Below are positions 1 through 10,800 of a stretch of 64,000 nt of DNA, piece by piece; position 1 is the stretch's first letter, and each line of letters starts with the position of its first letter. A model generated the notes under the pieces. It was not told the origin of the DNA and did not search any database. It worked only from the letters and a program-made list of their open reading frames with translations. A program made the translations under genes and the position numbers. The stretch covers positions 2,108,001 through 2,172,000 of the forward strand of contig JAQQWL010000013.1 in NCBI GenBank assembly GCA_038363925.1, given 5' to 3'. Origin of the DNA: Apiospora phragmitis (lineage: Eukaryota; Ascomycota; Sordariomycetes; Amphisphaeriales; Apiosporaceae).

Positions 1-16
1 TCTGTTGCATGTCAGC

Positions 17-1856
17 ATGCAGCTCATCTACCGCCTCCTGGCTCTGAGCTGCCTTACTTCTGGGGCAGCTGTGGGTGAGCGACACCTGCTTGCGCAGGTG
101 AAGCAATTGCCTCGAGGATGGGAATTCGAGGGAAAGGCGGATGCGGAGGATACCATGACATTGTCCATCCATCTGCACCAACCGCAAATGGCGACGCTGA
201 AGGCCCGGCTGGACATCATCAGCAATCCAAGCCACGGCGACTACGGCTTTCACCTGACTCGGGAGGATCTCCAGAAATACCGTGCGCCGGACTCAAATGC
301 AGTAGAGTCGGTCACTGGGTGGTTGCGAGCCAATGGCGTGGACAATCTGAAAGTCAGGATGTCGTACATCGACTTCGCCGCCCCAGTATCGGTGATCGAT
401 GCGCTCTTAAACGCCGAGGTGGCCGAGTACTCATTCGAGGGATCCATGACGAGCTTGAGATCCCTCCATCACTCGATACCTGCGCACCTGGCGGACCACA
501 TCGACTTGGTCCATCCAATATCGCATTTCACCCCTCCCGTCCAGAACCGTGCTGATTCTCAGGGCATTCCCGGTGCCCCACGGGTCCGCAACCGACAAGA
601 ACAGACATGTCCATCTTCCGTGACGCCCGGCTGTCTGCGAAAGCTCTTCGGACTTCCCGAAGTGCCCACAGGGACCCAGCACTCGTCCCTCGCGCGGATC
701 GGCATAGCCGGCTTCCTGGACCAGTACGTCCACTATGCCGACACTAACGTCTTCTTCCAGAAGTACGCGCCCTACGTCGCCACCACGACAAACAGTAGCA
801 GCAACAGTAGTAGTAGTAGCAGTAGCTTCGACGTGGTGTTGGTGAACGGGGGCCAAAACCCGCAACTACCCTCAAGCGGCGCTGGCACCGAAGCGAGCCT
901 GGACGTCGAATACGCGGTGGCGCTGGCCTGGCCGTCGCGCGTGACCTACTTCCCGACGGGCGGGCGCGGCACCAAGCTCGACGACCAGGGAGCCCCCTCA
1001 GACCGGAGCGACAACGAGCCGTACCTCGAGTTCCTGGAGCATCTTCTGAACCTCCCCGCTGCTTCAGACCACTTCCCACACGTCCTGAGCATCTCCTACG
1101 CCGACGACGAGCAGTCGGTACCTCGCGCCTACGCCGCGCGCGTGTGCGACCTCTTCGCGCAGCTGTCCGCGCGCGGCACCACGGTGCTGGTCGCCTCGGG
1201 CGACGGCGGCGTCCGCGGCACGGGCCAGGCGACGCAATGCGTCAGCAACGACGGCGAGGGCCGGCCCATGTTCATCCCGACCTTCCCCCGCGAGCTGCCC
1301 CTACGTGACGGCCGTGGGCGCGACGCTTGCGAGCGGCGGCCCGCCCTTCGAGGCCGCCTCGTTCAGCGCCGGCGGCTTCAGCAACTACTTCGCGACGCCC
1401 GCCTGGCAGCGCCGCGACGCCGCGTCCTACGTCGCCGCCATGGGCCCCTCGCACGCGGGCTTCTACAACGCCACGGGCCGCACCGTGCCCGACCTCAGCA
1501 CCATCGGCATCAACTACCTGATCCAGTGGGCCGGGCTGCAGACCAGTATCCTGGGCACGAGCGCGAGCACGCCCGTCATCGCGGCCCTGGTCGCGCTCAT
1601 CGACGACGCGCGACTTAAAGCGGGCAAGGCCAGTCTGGGCTGGCTGAACCCGGCGCTTTACACGAGCGCCGGCGTGCGCGGGGCGCTGGATGACGTGGTC
1701 GGAGGCACCAGCCGCCAGTGTGTGTATCATGACGACGTCGAGTTTGGATATGAGGCGACGAAGGGGTACGACTGTGTCACGGGGCTTGGGTCTATAGGGT
1801 CTTTTGACAAGTTGTATCAGGCTCTATATACAGTAGAGGATGCAATCCGCATGTAG
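17..1856 (+). CDS. Secreted sedolisin-family (S53) tripeptidyl peptidase, with a one-base frameshift
   Basis: Acid-active serine-carboxyl peptidase that should remove tripeptides from protein N-termini outside the cell. The ATG at 17 opens a hydrophobic signal peptide (MQLIYRLLALSCL). A pro-kumamolisin activation region of about 170 residues follows, then the S53 domain. The catalytic Glu and Asp lie in GTEASLDVEYA (890-904), the oxyanion Asp in SGDGG (1196-1210), and the nucleophile Ser in GTSASTP (1554-1574). A Ca-site-like ending, GYDCVTGLGS, precedes the stop at 1854-1856. The reading frame shifts at the C run 1285-1289: the first frame carries all upstream motifs, and the second starts with CPYVTAVGAT and carries the serine motif. 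One C too many explains the shift. Length without the shift, about 612 residues, is usual for the family. No intron is needed. It converges on the GH131-like gene, with 173 bp between the stops. It is either intact in the organism (sequencing error) or a very young pseudogene. Confidence 0.92.
793..826 (+). repeat. Serine-coding AGY/AAC microsatellite inside the peptidase
   Basis: A short run of AGT/AGC triplets with a few AAC encodes NSSSNSSSSSSS, about 20 residues before the catalytic Glu/Asp motif. It sits in a surface-loop position of the S53 domain, is a likely length polymorphism, and adds N-glycosylation sequons (NSS). Confidence 0.75.
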
Positions 1857-2029
1857 CGACTCCTAAGTAAGGGAGGGAACGAATCAATCGTAATATATGT
1901 ACAGCCGAGGTGTTGTACCCACGGTGTTAGAGGCCCAGTAGCCCCCAAGTAAGTCTAATTAAGGAAAGCCCCTTACTCGTACTCTGGGACCCGACTTGAC
2001 TAGAGCATCGTCAAACATCATCGGCCCAC

Positions 2030-3039
2030 TCAAGGTGACAGGCTGACACAGCCGGTAGAGCTGTCCTCCATGAATATTCCACCATAGACGATGCCCTCGT
2101 TGATGCCTGACTCCTGGATGCCCTCCTTGGTGATGTCGCTGCCGCCGCCAAGGCCCTTCTTCAGGACGCCGAAGTGGAACTGGCCCTGTCCGCTGTTGTC
2201 GTTGGCGAGAGCCTTGGTCTGCTCTTTGAGCACAGCGGTGTCCTGCGAGTAGAAAACCTGGGTAGTCCTAGAAGAAGACAACGAATGTTAATAACACTGT
2301 TTGCTATGCGAAACTCGTCTGGTTCAGTAGTTGGAGACTTACTTCTTGTTGAAGTCGTTGGTGACGGCGAAGTTGTGGAAGACGCCCTCGGTGAACTTGG
2401 TGCTGAACAGCGTCTGCAGCGGCTTGCTGTTGACGTTGCCGAACAGCTGGAGGGTATCCGGGTCCGCCGCCGCGTCGCCGCCGAGGATCGTGCCCGTCTT
2501 GAGCACAAACTGGTTGGTGCTGAAGGAGTTGTCCTGAGAAATACAAGCTGGTACTCGTGGGTTAAGTTGAGCGGCCGGGCCGCGTCCTTCATGAGGCTGA
2601 AGTGCAGCGTCTTGACCCCCTGCGTGGATGCGTCGGTCCCGTTGTTGCTCGCGATCAGCAGCTCCGCGCGCCGGAAGCCGGTCTGCACGTTGGTTGCGCT
2701 GGGCGCGAAGATGGACTGGTCGTTGATGGTCACCTCGACGGGCTGGGTTTTGGTGTCAAACTATTTATCGTAGTTCTGGTTAGTATTCCTAAGCGCCAGA
2801 GTGAGTACCGGATGCGAACTGACCAAGGACCCGTTCACGACCCCCATCTTGATGACCTCGCTGAGCTTCAGGCCCTTGCCGACGACATTAGACGGGTTGA
2901 AGATGCCGTTGTCGGCGTCGAACTCGGCGGCAGCGAAGCCCGTGGGGACGCGGCCGTCGAACTGGAGCTTGCATTTCTGCGAGGCGCCGAGACTGGCGAG
3001 TGACGCCAGGGCCACGAGGAGCGAGGATTGAGTGTACAT
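2030..3039 (-). CDS. Secreted glycoside hydrolase family 131-like beta-glucanase, 3 exons, one frameshift
   Basis: Likely an extracellular endo/exo beta-glucanase active on cellulose or beta-1,3/1,6-glucan. Exon 1 (3039-2824) encodes signal peptide [20 protein letters not shown], then [10 protein letters not shown], the typical mature start. Intron 2823-2761 (GTCAGT...TAG, branch ACTAAC) joins in phase to [20 protein letters not shown]. Exon 2 contains the conserved stretches [12 protein letters not shown] and [12 protein letters not shown]. Intron 2342-2268 (GTAAGT...CTAG) leads to exon 3, which holds TTQVFYSQ and ends [16 protein letters not shown]...CVSLSP before a TGA at 2032-2030. Between HEYQLVFL and [14 protein letters not shown] the frame changes near 2534-2540. 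The 11-nt GT-AG interval there is too short to be an intron, so one base appears to be missing. Family assignment is from recall of conserved blocks, not a search. About 258 residues, the usual size. Confidence 0.72.
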
Positions 3040-4643
3040 CTTGAAACGAGTTGAAAAAAGGAGTGAAATATTACGGGTACCGGCACCGAAAACTAAGAAA
3101 AAGAGTGGTATGCAAACCGCTGATCTGTAAAGAATGACGAGCGTGGCAGAGGATGAAGCCTTGTGTGGGAAACAGTTCAGGTCGTCCTATTGCAGAAATA
3201 TAGGATGAGGCGGGAACTATATGCACCACCGTTGGCGGCTATTCCGTTCCGTTCGCTCTATTCGTCTCATGTTCGATAGATCTGATTGATGGGATTCAAT
3301 CTGGCCAGACCGCAAGAAACAGAGAACTCTGGAATCTGGATCCTCTGGCAATTGCATTAGGTTTGGGCCGTGGTTTCAACCAAAGTTCTCGAACAACAGC
3401 GCCCCCAGCTCCCTTTTGGACCCCTGTTGGTGCCCAGCATGACCCCGGTCAAAAGGTCTTGGGAGATCAAACGCGCATCCACATTCGAGTCTCACGAAGT
3501 CTCGAACCGGCCTAGGTCGCAACCCGGCGCTGTCGTCGCTGAATTAGCCCAGAAAGTTTATTTTGACAGGCTCTCCCTCCGCGATATTTTCTTCGCGCTT
3601 TCTCCGTACCCGTAGACGAGGGGCTCTTTCTTTGCCCTGCGCGCGAAACGGCATCGCGTGGTCTGGGCGGGATTGCGCCGTCGTGGAGAGACGGCTGTGT
3701 AAGCTAGAAACGTTATCTCCTGGTCGCATCCTTCGAGTATATATCGCGCCGCCGCTGGTGGCCCGTACGACCAAACCTCCCTCCGATTGTTCTGTAAGAT
3801 GCAGTTGATGGCCTGCAGGGATGGGTAGAGTTTGGTCATGTCAAGTAAAGTCAAAATGGCCCAGCCACGCTTACAAATTTGACGCAAATTATGCCAAGCA
3901 GGAGAAAGAAACTCTACCAACTTCGTCAGCCTGACAGCGACAGTTGCGCAAGGCGCCCAGATGTGGAAAAGGGGTTTGAACGCAAGGGGGCTACTCGCGC
4001 TCACCCTACACGTGTTTGGCCCATTAAAACTGTGCAGTGATGTATTACTTACAAACTTCCCCATCGTGCCACTGCATCAGATGAACACCCCCCCTTCCCC
4101 CTTCCCAGGCTGCAGGAAAAAGCCGCACCCAGCGCCGAGGGTTAGATCGATGGGGATGTCCGAGGCGCGCCACTCTAAGTGGCCGGGGAATTCCGGGCAA
4201 AGGGGGCGATGGAGGTATCTGCGGAGCAGGGCGCGAGTTTTTACGATGCGTTCATTCAACGGACCCGCCGGCGCGCTTGTGTTCCAGGAGAGAAGCAATG
4301 TAACCATTCTTACTTTACTCGGAACACCAAGGTCAGTGTCAGCTGGCGGAAAGTACCGATACTAGTCAAGGCTGTCCGACAGCGGGTCGGGCGAATGTTG
4401 GTGGGATTGCAAAGACCGGCTCTCACGCGGTCAAAATAGGTATTTTGAGATCATCCACAATACTACTTTACATCACGTCCCTACGGAGGGTCACCCACCC
4501 CCACCCCCCCGCATGGCGAACTTAGAGGCTGATTTTCCCATACCCGATGCACTGGTTGAGACCCAGGAGGGACCCGAGGACCTTACAGGCTGAGATGGTC
4601 TGTCCAGTGCAGAGTGGGGTTCCTGGTTCTATATAATCACATG
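3040..4643. other. Gene-free, normal-GC interval upstream of the GH131-like gene
   Basis: The stretch includes the promoter side of the minus-strand GH131-like gene. The few open frames (e.g. 3558-4064 -, 3961-4365 +) show no signal peptide, domain or codon pattern I recognise. A C-rich tract lies at 4493-4510. The GC level drops abruptly at 4646 where the transposon block begins. Confidence 0.6.
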
Positions 4644-4645
4644 TA

Positions 4646-6503
4646 ACGTATCTCACAAGCGAATATCCTATATAAGCGAATGTCCCATTCTTTTATACCC
4701 TTTTTAATAAAATATAAATTAATTTTATTATAACGTATTTAATATATTAAAATTAATCGGAATTCTTATCTTTAAATACTTTTATATTATTTTAATAAGT
4801 GCGCGTATTATACCCGGGCTCTCTATAAATTCTATAGCGTTATAAGCGTGTTTTAAACGTCTTTATATAACTACTCCTTCGACGCGATTCGTTTTATAAC
4901 TATTTATTAATGTTTTTTTAAGATTATAGGTTTTTTTAGTTTATATACGAAGTGATCTTCTATTTTATAGCCGTTTTTTTTTCGTACGGCGGCGTCGGCT
5001 AAATATTTTATTTATTTTTCGAAGTATCGCGTTTTTACTTTTTAAAAGAGTAACTCGGTATATAATATATGTTATATCCTTTATAATTTAATTAAAGGTA
5101 GTTAAAATAAATATTAAAAAGTTATTTTAATACCGTATAATACGGTTTCGAACGTATTCGGTTTAAGATTAAGTTTTAATCGAGTTATTTAAAGTTTTTA
5201 ATTCTTAAAAAATAAATAAGCCGGAAAATATCCACGGGGGTATTAAAGTATATAGCTTTATATTTAATTATAAAATAATATATTCCGGATTATACCGAAT
5301 AAGTCTTATTTTTCGAAAACTTTTTTATATATTCGAAACGGTGAAAATCGCTTGGAACGCTTTTAAAAACGCTGGTAAGAAGTCCTTTTTTAAAATATAA
5401 ATAATATGCGCCCGTATAAAATATTTAATTTCTTTCTCGTACACTTTTTTTAATATATAAAAATAGCCGATATTAAAAAGTTAGAATTTATATAATAAAT
5501 AAGAAGATATATAAAATATAATAATTAAATTTTTTTATAATAAAGCTTAAAAGTTATCGAGTAATAGCTTTCGTAGCCGTCTAAGATTAAGAAGCGATAA
5601 TAACCTTTCGTATAAAACCTGGTATATTAATTAAAATATCGAATTTAGTCCTCGCCTTTTTTATTTATAGTCTAATTATTTTTAATAATTACGATTACCT
5701 AGTCCTTTAATAATAAGCTGTTTTCGTATTAAAAAAAGAGGTACGTTTTCCCGGTAAAAATAATATACGGAAGGATGGCGTAACCGTATAATCCGACGCC
5801 TTAAATAATTATAACCTATTCCCGGTTCTTTTACTATATTACCCTAGGTTTTCCGCGTTGATCGGAAGTAGTTACGATTATTTCGGACGAGATTTAGTTT
5901 ATAAAAAAGCCGGTTTCGTCGAAGTTATAAATATCCTCCTTTTAGATCCCGTATTTATAAATTATATTCCGTATAAAGGTAAACTATACGTAATACTCGT
6001 CGGGATCTTTATAAAGGATTCTTTAATAATTAATTCTTTAATTAAAACGCGTCCGAAGGTCTAGTTATTATTATATAAAGTTAAAAGCTTAGTTAACGCC
6101 GACGCGTCCCGCGTTACGTAAATTAAATAATCGATTTATAATATCTTTTATATTACTTAGTTAGGGAAGAAACGATCGCGTATTTAAATTAATAATATAT
6201 TAAATAATCGCATTTTTTTAAAATTTAAAAGCTTTTAAGAATTCGTAAATATTTTATATCGTATAGGTTAATTATTTCGTTTACGCTATAAAGTTTTTAA
6301 TAAGACGTAATAAATTAATACAGCTTTTTATATACTTAAAATTAAGTTTTCTTAAAACGCTTAAAACGCTAGAATTATATTATTATCTTTTTAAAGTTAT
6401 AGCATTTTCGGATATAAAAAAATATAAAAACAAGATGAGGCTATAAAGAAATTTATAAAAGTAAGACATTCGCTTGTGTGAGATATTTGTTTATAGGATA
6501 CGT
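4646..6503 (-). mobile_element. Fot1/pogo-like DNA transposon A, RIP-inactivated
   Basis: A 1,858-bp element with imperfect terminal inverted repeats of about 40 bp: left begins ACGTATCTCACAAGCG, and the right end, inverted, begins ACGTATCCTATAAAC. It is flanked by TA on both sides (4644-4645, 6504-6505), as for Tc1/mariner-pogo elements. The transposase lies on the minus strand. The complement of 5911-5923 reads FDETG, followed by a stretch like ISSE..VT.SD.RGKPRV and K.NRE, the DDE core context typical of Fot1. Former tryptophan codons are now stops, so the copy is dead. The length matches the usual Fot1 size. Confidence 0.85.
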
Positions 6504-6654
6504 TACGTATTTTTTATTATTAAACTTTATAAGTTATAAATTAATTTAACTATAATGCTTAGAACTAATTAAATATATTAATAATTATTATTCTTAAAGG
6601 GTTTTATATTATTTTTAAAGGTTTTTATATTATTTTAATAAGTACGCGTATTAT

Positions 6655-7319
6655 TATAACGAACGCTATCCGGGTTCTAAAAGAAACTTAGTAAGACGTA
6701 CTAGGGTTTATGTTAGCAATACGAGAGAGTATCTAAACGTGCGATAGAAGTCGCTTCTATCGATATAATAGGTAATAGCGGGTAGGAACAAAGGTAATTA
6801 AGGTGCGTAGGCTTAGGAGTATTTATAATAGTTTTATTAAAGTTATTTATTTTATTAATAAATTAAAATTAATACTTAAATTAATTATTAAAATAAAAAG
6901 TATTTATATAAAATATATAAAAAGAATATTTATTATTATATATTTAATCTTTTTTTTATTAATTTATTATCGTTTAATAATCTTTTTTAATTACAATCTA
7001 CGCTATTTAGTAATCTCGCTTAATTACGCTCTATATTATTTAATAATCTCGCTTAATTACGTTCCGCGCTGTTTAATAATTTCTCTTAATCGTTTACCGT
7101 GCTACGTAACTTATTAACGGTCGCCGTTACTTTATAAGCGCGTTCGCCTTATCGCTAAGCGCGGTGGTAGTATTGCTCGTTATTAAGGAAGGTTTAGCTT
7201 CGTGTTAATATAGCTAGCGGTACGGTCCGTAGCTATAATATCGTAGCCTATTCGGGGTATAGTAATTCCGTACCGGTAAATAAGGTCTTTTAGCTATATA
7301 ATTAGGTCGGGTTATAATA
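6655..7319 (-). repeat. 3' LTR of gypsy copy 1
   Basis: 665 bp, ending at the left in TATAACGAACGC, which is the mutated complement of a TG...CA boundary. It matches 13386-14050 along its whole length with only transition-type differences. Confidence 0.85.
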
Positions 7320-7438
7320 CTATTCTCTTTTTTTTAATTACTTTATCTTTAAAGTATTAACTTTATAAATACCTTAATTATTCGTTTATTATAGTTTTAT
7401 AATAAGTTCTTCGTTTCTTATCGCTTTTATTATAATAT

Positions 7439-7834
7439 ATGCTCATTATAGATAATCGCGTCGAAAAATCTCGAATCAAGCCTAATCGTTCCTTCACCGT
7501 TCGTTATACGGACTTTATCGAAGCCTTTTCTAAATTTAGTTTCGAAGTTATACCTTACAGTCGCTATTTTACAAAGGGGTAGTCTTATGTAATAATAGAA
7601 GACGTTAGTAAGTACAAGGAGTACACTCGTGCTAGCTATGCGTACGATAGCACCGGGGTCTTACTATCTTCCTTGCGGCGTGTGCAGGACGAGCACGACC
7701 GCCTGTCTCGGGAAGAGTCCGCCGCAGAGGCTCACTTTCTGGAGCTCCAGCGCCAGACCAACGAGGCCGTTGCTCGTTCTTTTATCGATGATTTTGTCGA
7801 CTTCGTACTCGTGCTGATCTGTCTCGACCTCTAG
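7439..7834 (+). pseudogene. Open frame antisense to gypsy pol, between integrase and 3' LTR (copy 1)
   Basis: The frame runs from an ATG at 7439 to TAG at 7832-7834, interrupted once by a TAG at 7580-7582 in the context FTKG-stop-SYV, where RIP of a TGG is the obvious cause. It encodes RSFTVRYTDFIEAF, then FEVIPYSRYFTKG, then a charged, heptad-like coiled-coil stretch (RRVQDEHDRLSREESAAEA). The same frame and the same leading residues occur in gypsy copy 2, where the coiled-coil part is longer. The region 7590-7860 is far less AT-rich than its surroundings. I do not know a function. It lies on the strand opposite to gag-pol. Confidence 0.6.
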
Positions 7835-10800
7835 CTATATGTCGACTGGGGTTTCCTCGGCCGCTGGCTCAAGTAATAAAATATGAAATATGGGGTATAT
7901 CCGTATTGTTTTAAGTAGCGATAGTTAGTAATTAGTTTCTGAAATGACTTTTACGATTTTGAATAGTCCTATCCTTTTAAAGTTTAATTTATCGCTTAAT
8001 CGTTTTATTTTAATATTTCGTCGTAAGAGGTAGACTTTTTCTCCCTCTTTCAAGGTTAATCCTTTTAACCTTATTTAATCGGCGTATCCCTTTATTTATT
8101 ATTAAAGGAAGGTAAGGTTTTATTATAATATAATTTAGAATTCCCTTAGTTTTTCGACTTATATAGTCGCAATTAGTACTAGCTCTCCTTTTAAAGGTTT
8201 TTTAATAACTTCCGGGTCGTATTTATAATTCGCTTAGAATAGTAAAATACGCGTGGCTTCGTTATTTATATTATTATAAATAAATTAAGCTATAAATAAT
8301 AATTATATTTAATTATTTTATTTATAATTAATATAATAGCGTAAGTATTATTTTAAGGTTTAGTTTATTCGCTCGATTTATTTATCCGTTTAGGGGTGGT
8401 AAGCCGTAGATAGTTTATACTTAATTCCAAGTTATGCCATAAGCGATTTCTAGAATTTAGCGGTGAATAGTTTATCTCTATCGGAGATAACCGTTTCAGG
8501 CAGTCCGTATTAGTTAACGATTATTCGAAGGAATGTGTACGCTAAATTATTAGTATTACTAAATTCTTTATACGGTAAGAAGTAGGTGTACTTTGTAAAT
8601 TTATTCGTAATTATTAAGATGCTATCGTAATTAATCTTGGTTAAGGGTTCCCTTAATAGGGGCAGCTTAATAACGAAGTTAAATATAATGGTTTTCTATG
8701 CTTTATCTAGTGGTAGGATCGGCTATAATTCTCCGTATAGTCGGTATCGGGTGGCTTTAGCTTTGTTATAAAGGTTATATTTATTGATTACTTTAGCTAC
8801 GGTTAGTTTAAAGTTCTTATAATCGAATTACTTAGTAATTCTTTTCTAGGTTTTAAATATCCCTTAGTATTCGTATATAAGATATTTATAGAACTCTTTA
8901 ATAAAGTCTTCGCGATACCGCTTAGGGATATAGATTTTGTTTTAGTAAAAGGTGAGACCGTCGTAGTTTTCGAGGCGATTTTTAAAGTAGCTCGTAGGGT
9001 CGGGGGTTTAATTAAATTGTCGGAACTTAGTAACCTAATCGTTATTATATTAAACATAGTTTATAACGTTTAATTATTTCGACGGTATAAGGTTGCCGTT
9101 TTAGTTATAAGTGAAGATAGTTCGTATTTCGGGCGGGACCTCTTCCTAATAGTCCGGTTGTCGGCTTAATATGTTAACGCGACCGTTCTCGTTACTTTTT
9201 CGGTAGATAATAATAAGGTTAAATTTTAATAAGAATTTAAACTATTATATTTATTATTTATTTAATTTTTTAATAATAATAAATATTATAAGGTTTTTAT
9301 AATCGGTATAAACCTTAATTAGTTTTATTATTTTATTAAAATAATATCTTTATTTTTTATAAGTTTTAATAATAATTATTAACTCTTTATTATAAATTTA
9401 ATAATTAAGCTCTAGTTCGTTAAGCTTTTTCGAAAAGAATACGACCGGGTGTGATTTCTCGTTATTATTTCGTTAATTAAGCTATCTTTTAATTATATAA
9501 TTTAATACGTCGGTTTTAATTTTAAAAAGTTTAAACGGGTTTATTACGTAAAGTATTAATTTATTAAGGGTTTATTCTTTAATATCGTAAAAGGTTTTAT
9601 TTTTTTTCGTTTATTAAAATAGTTCGTCTTTTTTTATTAAGTTTGTTAAGGGTATCGCTATCCTGTTAAATCCGGGGACGAAAATCCGGTAATAATTAGT
9701 TAGTTTTAAAAAAGATCTAATTTTTATAGCGCTTATAGGCGTAAACTACTCTTTAATTATTAAAATTTTTAAAGATTTTATTTAGATTTCGCCTAGAAAT
9801 ATTACGTATTTTATGAAGGTGACGGATCGTTAATAAAATTCGCTCTTTTTTAAATTAATTAATAGGTTAATATTTTATAGTTTTTAAAGTATTAATTTTA
9901 TATATTTTTAATATTACTTATTATTTTTATACTAAATAAAAATATCGTTAAAATATATTATAACGAACTTATCGAGGTATTTCTATAAGATATAATTAAT
10001 TATAGATTAGAAATTAATTAATATATTAATTAAATTAAAAAATATAGTTTAATATTCGAAATAGTTATACTTAGTTTAAAACGTAGTTTTTTATTCCTTT
10101 TTTTTTAATTTAAATTAAGTTATATATATTAAAGAGGTCGAGTATTATAAAGATTTTAACGTATAATAATTTATTTCATAAATCGCCGATTAAAAATAAA
10201 GGGTACCGGTTTTTAATAATAATTTCGTTAAGTTTTTAATAATTAATATATATACGCTATTTAGGTTTTCCGTCCTTGCTTTTTTTTAAAACGAAGAGGA
10301 TGGGGAAGCCTGTTAATAATATAAATAGTTAAATAACTCTTTTTTCGAAATTTTCCGTAATATACTCTTTTAAGGCTTATTTATATTCCTGGTTAAGTTT
10401 ATATATAGGTATAAATAAAGGTTCCTTTTTATTTTTAAGAAATATTTTTTAATTTTACCGTATATAAAATAATAAGCTTATTTCTAATTTCTTATTAAAA
10501 AGAGCTTCGAATTATTAGTACTTTTTTAATATAATCGTTATAACGTTTAATTTAAGCTCTTTAATAATAATATATACTTTAAAAACTTTAAGTTTATTAA
10601 AGGGTTGCTTTTTAAACCGTTATTTATTAATTAAACCTTTTTTTAATATATTTTATTAAAGTTAGCTTATTTTTTAATTAATTTTAGAATTATTTACCTA
10701 TAATTAAGGTATTTTTAAAATTATATCGTATTTTGCGATGTCCGTAATATTATACGTAATTCGTTTATAACGTTTTTTAATATCGACCGGAAGGTTCGCG

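Noticed and set aside
2520..2545. An 11-nt GT...AG interval considered as an intron in the GH131-like gene
   Set aside because: Far below the minimum intron length of fungi; a missing base is the simpler explanation.
3558..4064. 168-codon open frame on the minus strand upstream of the GH131-like gene
   Set aside because: No domain, no signal peptide, arginine-rich random-looking composition and no splice-linked partner.
5858..6064. 68-codon plus-strand frame in transposon A
   Set aside because: Exactly antisense to the transposase DDE block; a by-product.
8803..9057. 84-codon minus-strand frame in gypsy copy 1
   Set aside because: Lies in the pol linker between RNase H and integrase; only a remnant of the polyprotein, already covered by the element.
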